Source of the DNA: Candidatus Aerophobota bacterium
GTDB taxonomy: Bacteria; Aerophobota; Aerophobia; Aerophobales; B47-G16
Direction of reading: 5' to 3'
DNA: 9,467 nucleotides
Assembly: GCA_003648815.1 (NCBI GenBank)
Contig: QMPZ01000051.1
Location: 1 to 9,467, forward strand
In this document: piece by piece, positions 6,461-9,467 of the stretch
How the letters are laid out: each line of letters begins with the position of its first letter
Numbering within the stretch: the first letter of the stretch is position 1
Position numbers and translations under genes: made by a program
The notes under the pieces: generated by a model
Told to the model about the DNA's origin: nothing
Seen by the model: only the letters and a program-made list of their open reading frames with translations
Databases searched by the model: none

Positions 6461-6970
6461 ATGGGCAGAAGGTGGTTTTCTTTAAGTTCCATCAAAAAAC
6501 TCATCAAGAGATTGATGCAAATCAACGACTCTCCTCAGAAAATAGCCAGAGGATTTGCCATTGGTGTCTTCTGGGGAGTTTTGCCTACCTTTGGTTTCGC
6601 TATAATTTTCTCTCTACCTACGGCTATCCTCTTAAGGGCGAACAAGTTCGCCTCTATATTGGGCACCTTCGTCTCCAACCCTTTAACTACCCCATTCTTT
6701 TATGCGTTTAGTTACAAGATAGGCAGGCTACTCTTAGGTTACGCTCCCTCGGCCTTCACCTGGGAGCTCATAGATATAGAGAAGCTATTGAAGGTCAGCA
6801 AGTCACTTCTGATAGGAAGTATAATCTTTGCTACTTCTCTAAGCCTGATAAGTTACGCAGTTATCCTGAAGGTAATCGACAGGTATCGCCGCAGAGCACA
6901 TCTGAAGGCGGCTCTGTCCACAGGAAATCCTCATCATATAAATGATAGTGAAAAATCTGGGCAGTGCTAA
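6461..6970 (+). CDS. DUF2062 integral membrane protein
   Basis: This 169-residue protein has the DUF2062 signature. A charged N-terminal helix with SPQKIARGFAIGVFWGVLPTFG is at residues 24-45, and the conserved SNPLTTPFFYAFSYKIG is at 72-88. I see about three hydrophobic segments, near 32-58, 66-92 and 114-138, followed by a basic cytoplasmic-looking tail (DRYRRRAHLK) and a polar C-terminus. Members sit in the inner membrane and their function is not established. Some are fused to or lie near glycosyltransferase or lipid-related genes, but that context is absent here. The gene has its own promoter and an AGAGGAG site 9 nt before the ATG. It lies alone on the plus strand between two minus-strand operons, and its stop overlaps the ruvB stop by 4 nt. 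Confidence 0.9.
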   Translation: MGRRWFSLSSIKKLIKRLMQINDSPQKIARGFAIGVFWGVLPTFGFAIIFSLPTAILLRANKFASILGTFVSNPLTTPFFYAFSYKIGRLLLGYAPSAFTWELIDIEKLLKVSKSLLIGSIIFATSLSLISYAVILKVIDRYRRRAHLKAALSTGNPHHINDSEKSGQC

Positions 6971-8019
6971 CTCTTCCCAAAAGGAAGCTCCTCCTGCCGA
7001 CAAGATCTCTCTTTCCCCTTCAGATACTTATAGAGAAGGGGGGTGGCCGTTCTTCCCTTGGGAGTGCGATTGATCAATCCCTCCCGGATTAAATAGGGCT
7101 CATAGACCTCTTCCAAGGTATCTGGCTCTTCATTGACCACCATAGCCAAAGCCTTTAACCCCACCGGGCCGCCACCAAACTTGAAGACCAGTGCCTCGAG
7201 GATCTTGCGATCCATCGCATCCAGACCTTTCTCATCGACGTCCAGCAAGCTCAGGGCCTCTTCAGCTATCCTCTGAGTTATGATTCCCTCGCCCTTCACC
7301 TGAGCATAGTCCCTTATTCGTCGAAGGAGCCTGTTAGCAATGCGGGGGGTCCCTCGCGAGCGTCGAGCGATCTCCTCAGCTCCCTCCTCTTCGATCTTTA
7401 TTCCAAGAATACGAGCGGAACGCATGACGATTTTTTTCAGCTCCTCCTCATTATAAAAGTCCAGGCGGCTTACCACCCCGAAACGATTACGCAGGGGTGA
7501 GGTGAGAAGACCGGCTCGCGTAGTAGCTCCTACTAAGGTAAATCGGGGCAGGGGAATCTTAACAGAACGGGCGCTGGCTCCCTTCCCCAGGATTATATCC
7601 ACCTCGAAATCTTCCATTGCTGAATAAAGGACCTCCTCCACCTGAGGAGGAAGGCGATGAATTTCATCGATGAAGAGCACATCGCCATCCCGCAATTCCG
7701 TATTGGTGAGGATTTTAGCTAAGTCTCCCGGTCGATCAATAGCTGATCCGCTGGTCGATTGTATACTGCCTCCCAGTTCATTGGCAATGATATGAGCTAA
7801 GGTGGTCTTCCCCAGGCCGGGAGGACCATAAAGGAGGGTATGATCTAAGGGGTCTCCTCGCTTTTTTGCCGCTTGAATAAAAATCTCCAGATTTCTCTTT
7901 ACCTTGTCCTGTCCCACAAAATCTCGCATTCTCTGGGGACGAATATTGACCTCAAATCTGCTATCTTCCTCTTGCAAGCTTGGAGTGGTAATCTTCTCCT
8001 GCATTACTCTCTCTTTCAT
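6967..8019 (-). CDS. ruvB: Holliday junction branch migration ATPase RuvB
   Basis: The protein has 350 residues counted from the ATG at 8019. Walker A GPPGLGKTT is at 65-73, Walker B DVLFIDEIHR at 113-122 and sensor 1 GATTR at 164-168. The arginine finger lies in SPLRNRFG (174-181). The sensor 2 / lid region RGTPRIANRLLRR is at 222-234, and a C-terminal winged helix ends in RTPKGRTAT (318-326). RuvB hexamers pump DNA through RuvA-bound Holliday junctions during recombinational repair. Three starts are possible: TTG at 8022 (4-nt overlap with the ruvA stop), ATG at 8019 (TGATG junction with the ruvA stop) and ATG at 8004. I prefer 8019 because the coupled TGATG junction is common; the family homology begins further in and does not decide. 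The stop overlaps the convergent DUF2062 gene by 4 nt. ruvC is not adjacent. Confidence 0.97.
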   Translation of the reverse strand: MKERVMQEKITTPSLQEEDSRFEVNIRPQRMRDFVGQDKVKRNLEIFIQAAKKRGDPLDHTLLYGPPGLGKTTLAHIIANELGGSIQSTSGSAIDRPGDLAKILTNTELRDGDVLFIDEIHRLPPQVEEVLYSAMEDFEVDIILGKGASARSVKIPLPRFTLVGATTRAGLLTSPLRNRFGVVSRLDFYNEEELKKIVMRSARILGIKIEEEGAEEIARRSRGTPRIANRLLRRIRDYAQVKGEGIITQRIAEEALSLLDVDEKGLDAMDRKILEALVFKFGGGPVGLKALAMVVNEEPDTLEEVYEPYLIREGLINRTPKGRTATPLLYKYLKGKERSCRQEELPFGKS

Positions 8020-8600
8020 CAAATATACTTCAATGACTCCTTAATCAACCTGGTTAAATCGGTCTTTTCAGGACATACCTTTAATGCCTTTTTTACTGCC
8101 TCACGAGCCTCTGTGCGAGTGTATCCCAGGTTAACCAGAGCAGATAAAGCATCCCTGATCATCTCCTCTTTGCCGGATTCTACCTCTTTTTCCTCCTCCA
8201 CCCCGATTTTTTCCCTGAGCTCCAGGATCAGCCTTTGGGCAGTTTTTTTCCCAATACCGGGAATGCGTGTCAAAGCACTTAAATCTGCCTTTCCTATCGC
8301 TCTTTTAAGCTGGGAAGGGGAACTTTTTGATAGAATTCTCAAAGCAGACTTAGGTCCGATGTTGGACAGGGAAATAAGATGAAGGAAAAGTTCCCTTTCC
8401 TCCTCTTTGAGAAAGCCGTAAAGACTTAATCCATTCTCTTTGAGGTGAAGATAGGTGTAGACCTTTATCTTTTCCCCTTCTGGTGGAAGGTCCTCAAAAT
8501 CAGCTAAGGAAAGATTAACCGCAAATCCCACCCCTCCCACCTCTATGAGGATAAAACCAGGAGATTTATGCCGTAAAGTTCCTTTCAGATAAGAAATCAT
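8019..8600 (-). CDS. ruvA: Holliday junction DNA-binding protein RuvA
   Basis: The 193 residues match the usual RuvA length and three-domain plan. The OB-fold domain I covers about 1-64 (MISYLKGTL, VGGVGFAVNL, LSLYGF). Domain II carries two helix-hairpin-helix motifs, LSNIGPKSALRIL (78-90) and LTRIPGIGKKTAQRLILEL (110-128). A charged linker (about 133-145) leads to domain III (146-193, DALSALVNLGYTRTEAREAV), which contacts RuvB. RuvA tetramers bind the four-way junction and load RuvB. AAGGA precedes the ATG at 8600. The gene follows the ferredoxin gene by 27 nt and is translationally coupled to ruvB. Confidence 0.96.
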   Translation of the reverse strand: MISYLKGTLRHKSPGFILIEVGGVGFAVNLSLADFEDLPPEGEKIKVYTYLHLKENGLSLYGFLKEEERELFLHLISLSNIGPKSALRILSKSSPSQLKRAIGKADLSALTRIPGIGKKTAQRLILELREKIGVEEEKEVESGKEEMIRDALSALVNLGYTRTEAREAVKKALKVCPEKTDLTRLIKESLKYI

Positions 8601-8627
8601 TATTCCTTAACGTCTTACGAGTCTATA

Positions 8628-8831
8628 TTACTTGTAGACGGTGATGGCTACCTCAGGACACATAAGCGCACAGATTGCACAGCCCGTACACTTTTCCTGC
8701 CCCTTAAAAACTGCTGGATGATATCCCTTATTGTTAAAATGGGAATCAAGCTGGATGAGGTTCCTGGGACAAAAATTTACACAAAATCCGCATCCTTTGC
8801 ATTTCTGCGTATCTATTTCAATTCTTGCCAT
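8628..8831 (-). CDS. 2[4Fe-4S] ferredoxin, KorD/VorD-like delta subunit of a 2-oxoacid:ferredoxin oxidoreductase
   Basis: This 67-residue protein has two clean cluster motifs, Cys 11/14/17/21 in CKGCGFCVNFC and Cys 48/51/54/58 in CTGCAICALMC, each followed by Pro. NNKGYHPAVF between them and the end PEVAITVYK resemble the small delta subunits of 2-oxoglutarate or branched-chain 2-oxoacid:ferredoxin oxidoreductases, which pass electrons from the TPP subunit to ferredoxin. The open frame extends to 8972, but that extension runs through repeat DNA and has no family homology. I therefore place the start at the ATG at 8831, preceded by GGGAAGAG. The catalytic alpha, beta and gamma genes are not next to it; ruvA follows after 27 nt. 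It may complement an oxidoreductase encoded elsewhere or serve as a free ferredoxin. The Fe-S ferredoxin call is firm; the KorD role is likely but unproved. Confidence 0.85.
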   Translation of the reverse strand: MARIEIDTQKCKGCGFCVNFCPRNLIQLDSHFNNKGYHPAVFKGQEKCTGCAICALMCPEVAITVYK

Positions 8832-8873
8832 CTCTCTTCCCTGTAAAGTGAGATCTCTCGCTCGGTCCTTCTT

Positions 8874-8899
8874 CCTCAAGAAAACGACACTTGAGGGGG
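8874..8899. repeat. Palindromic repeat, copy 1
   Basis: CCTCAAG (8874-8880) and CTTGAGG (8890-8896) form a perfect 7-bp stem around the 9-nt loop AAAACGACA, with GGG following. It is identical at 24 of 26 positions to copy 2 at 8992-9017 and related to copy 3 at 6243-6268. It lies in the presumed leader of the ferredoxin-ruvAB transcript. Confidence 0.8.
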
Positions 8900-8991
8900 G
8901 AATCTTAGGCTTTCGCCCATTCCTTCGGAATGACTCCCTCAACGCTTCGCTGCTCCCCCCTTTATTAAACAAATGTTTATACTTTCCTATG
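8900..8991. other. Non-coding spacer between palindromic repeats, with a TTCGGAATGAC-type motif
   Basis: No supportable gene lies here, although the ferredoxin frame stays open to 8972. CATTCC and GGAATG (8918-8932) form a perfect 6-bp hairpin with a TTC loop, and AACGCTTCGCTGC follows soon after. Read on the minus strand this gives a GCAGCGAAGC...GTCATTCCGAAGGAATG arrangement, reminiscent of dispersed intergenic repeats seen in many uncultured bacterial genomes. Together with the flanking copies it may be a small non-autonomous element or its remains. Confidence 0.4.
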
Positions 8992-9017
8992 CCTCGAGAA
9001 AACGATACTTGAGGGGG
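8992..9017. repeat. Palindromic repeat, copy 2
   Basis: CCTCGAG (8992-8998) pairs with CTTGAGG (9008-9014), with one G-T pair, around the loop AAAACGATA. It differs from copy 1 at two positions, one in the stem (A to G, still pairable) and one in the loop. The pairing-preserving change hints that the hairpin matters in RNA, though one substitution is thin evidence. Confidence 0.8.
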
Positions 9018-9034
9018 ACATCCTCAACAAAACT

Positions 9035-9063
9035 AATGTATCATTTTAAACTGAGAAAGTCAA
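9035..9063 (-). promoter_or_regulatory. Probable promoter for the ferredoxin-ruvA-ruvB operon
   Basis: On the minus strand TTGACT (9063-9058, 5 of 6) precedes an ideal 17-nt spacer and TACATT (9040-9035, 4 of 6). Transcription would begin near 9028, giving a leader of nearly 200 nt that spans both palindromic repeats. As at glyQ, the -35 box reads TTGACTTT and heptad repeats lie immediately upstream. Confidence 0.45.
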
Positions 9064-9072
9064 GCTAATTGG

Positions 9073-9107
9073 GAGTGAAGAGTGAAGGGCAAAGAGTGAA
9101 GAGTTAA
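9073..9107. repeat. Heptanucleotide tandem repeat, five units
   Basis: Five consecutive 7-mers GAGTGAA, GAGTGAA, GGGCAAA, GAGTGAA and GAGTTAA belong to the same family as the ten-unit tract at 6272-6341. The orientation is the same on the plus strand, and the tract again lies between two divergent promoters. Confidence 0.85.
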
Positions 9108-9115
9108 AATACCAT

Positions 9116-9148
9116 GCATTAAAATGTGTGGTGGATAAGAAGATGAGA
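9116..9148 (+). repeat. 33-nt upstream element, copy B
   Basis: This is the partner of 232-264 (27 of 33 positions identical, ungapped, same orientation). It ends 22 nt before the yidD -35 box; copy A ends 10 nt before its -35. It follows directly after the five-unit heptad tract. Confidence 0.6.
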
Positions 9149-9170
9149 CCTTCTTCGATCAGATCAAAGC

Positions 9171-9200
9171 TTGACAAATAGGGATGAGATAAGATATAAT
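9171..9200 (+). promoter_or_regulatory. Consensus sigma70-type promoter for yidD
   Basis: TTGACA (9171-9176) and TATAAT (9195-9200) both match the consensus exactly, separated by 18 nt. The -10 box ends only 9 nt before the ATG of yidD, so the expected start point near 9207 leaves a leader of a few nucleotides at most. Confidence 0.75.
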
Positions 9201-9209
9201 AAAGGCTAA

Positions 9210-9428
9210 ATGAAGAAGGTCAAAAAAGTAGGCATAATGTTAATATCATTTTACCAAAGGTATATTTCCCCTCTGCATCCTCCTTGCTGCAGATTTTACC
9301 CCACCTGCTCAGAGTATACCCGGCAAGCCATAGAAAAATATGGGCTCATAAAGGGAATCTATCTGGGGATGAGGAGGATAATGAGATGTCATCCATTGAA
9401 TCCGGGGGGATACGATCCGCTAAAATAG
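9210..9428 (+). CDS. yidD: Membrane protein insertion efficiency factor YidD
   Basis: This 72-residue protein shows the full YidD signature: FYQRYISP (14-21), CCRFYPTCSEY (26-36), a KYGLIKGIYLG helix and MRRIMRCHPLNPGGYDP (54-70). Conserved Cys are at 26, 27, 33 and 60. YidD is a small amphipathic protein at the inner face of the membrane that helps Sec/YidC-dependent insertion. The start at 9210 (MKKVKKVGIM) parallels the short basic N-terminus of Bacillus homologues. ATG 9237 is a shorter alternative that would give a leader of about 30 nt but a poor ribosome-binding site. The rpmH and rnpA genes that commonly precede yidD are not here; the gene has its own consensus promoter instead. A probable yidC follows after 21 nt. 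Confidence 0.95.
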   Translation: MKKVKKVGIMLISFYQRYISPLHPPCCRFYPTCSEYTRQAIEKYGLIKGIYLGMRRIMRCHPLNPGGYDPLK

Positions 9429-9449
9429 ATAAAACTAAGGAGCTAAGCC

Positions 9450-9467
9450 GTGGAAAAAAATCTGATC
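9450..9467 (+). CDS. yidC: Probable start of yidC (membrane protein insertase), six codons only
   Basis: AAGGAG (9437-9442) is spaced 7 nt from a GTG at 9450 that begins (M)EKNLI and runs off the window. YidC proteins commonly open with MEK or MDR plus a hydrophobic stretch, and yidC normally follows yidD. Context and ribosome-binding site carry this call; six residues cannot prove it. Confidence 0.6.

Noticed and set aside
6175..6525. In-frame upstream extension of glyQ by 117 codons
   Set aside because: It runs through the glyQ promoter and the heptad tract (the PFTLHP-like peptide repeat is the trivial translation of 7-bp units), has no GlyQ homology, and a proper ribosome-binding site lies at the internal ATG 6174.
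8020..8022. TTG as the ruvB start codon
   Set aside because: It would give a 4-nt overlap with ruvA, but an ATG immediately follows (TGATG junction), so the rarer start is not needed. The true start remains slightly uncertain.
7873..8382. Plus-strand open frame of 169 codons antisense to ruvA/ruvB
   Set aside because: It lies opposite two certain genes, and its translation is a low-complexity Ser/Leu-rich shadow without a ribosome-binding site or recognisable domain.
8832..8972. 47-codon N-terminal extension of the ferredoxin
   Set aside because: It is encoded by the palindromic repeat and spacer DNA, resembles no ferredoxin leader, and the family start MARIEID at 8831 has a ribosome-binding site.
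1..9467. A previously undescribed multi-gene defence, mobile or biosynthetic system
   Set aside because: Every sizeable gene belongs to a known, mostly housekeeping family; there is no recombinase, toxin-antitoxin pair, nuclease-effector module or biosynthetic core enzyme.

Overview
The window is a compact stretch of bacterial chromosome made almost entirely of housekeeping genes. The gene content (two-subunit GlyQS glycyl-tRNA synthetase, RuvAB, YidD followed by a probable yidC, a type IV prepilin, and a KorD-like 2[4Fe-4S] ferredoxin) suggests an anaerobic bacterium, probably with a Gram-negative-type envelope. Arginine codons AGA/AGG and the isoleucine codon ATA are frequent and the proteins are rich in Lys, Arg and Glu, as is common in thermophiles and deep-branching uncultured phyla. 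I cannot name a phylum from the sequence.

Layout. (1) 1-128, minus: N-terminus of a type IV prepilin, divergent from an acylphosphatase gene (331-609, plus). (2) 606-6174, minus: a tight five-gene run glyQ-glyS-ricT(PSP1)-PP-loop thiolase-like gene-HAD phosphatase. Its junctions are an 8-nt overlap, a 54-nt gap, a 4-nt overlap and a 4-nt gap, and it appears to be driven by one good promoter before glyQ. (3) 6461-6970, plus: a DUF2062 membrane protein with its own extended -10 promoter. (4) 6967-8831, minus: a small KorD-like ferredoxin gene, then ruvA and ruvB. (5) 9210-9467, plus: yidD and the first six codons of a probable yidC.

How the genes relate. Four genes of the glyQ operon touch RNA or translation: glycyl-tRNA charging (glyQ, glyS), an Fe-S-type PSP1/RicT protein linked in Bacillus to mRNA processing, and a PP-loop protein with MnmA/ThiI-like cysteines that is probably a tRNA thiolation-type enzyme of undetermined target. 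RuvA and RuvB form the Holliday-junction branch-migration motor. YidD and YidC act in membrane-protein insertion.

The non-coding DNA is the least ordinary part. Each of the three divergent intergenic regions (129-330, 6175-6460, 8832-9209) has outward-facing sigma70-type promoters and also carries repeats shared with another of them. These are a degenerate 7-bp tandem repeat (two tracts), a 26-nt imperfect palindrome (three copies) and a 33-nt element upstream of two plus-strand promoters. I found no convincing intrinsic terminator, no rRNA or tRNA gene, no CRISPR array and no defence or phage system. I do not see a clear novel multi-gene system. The best leads are the uncharacterised PP-loop/RicT pair and the repeat-promoter arrangement.
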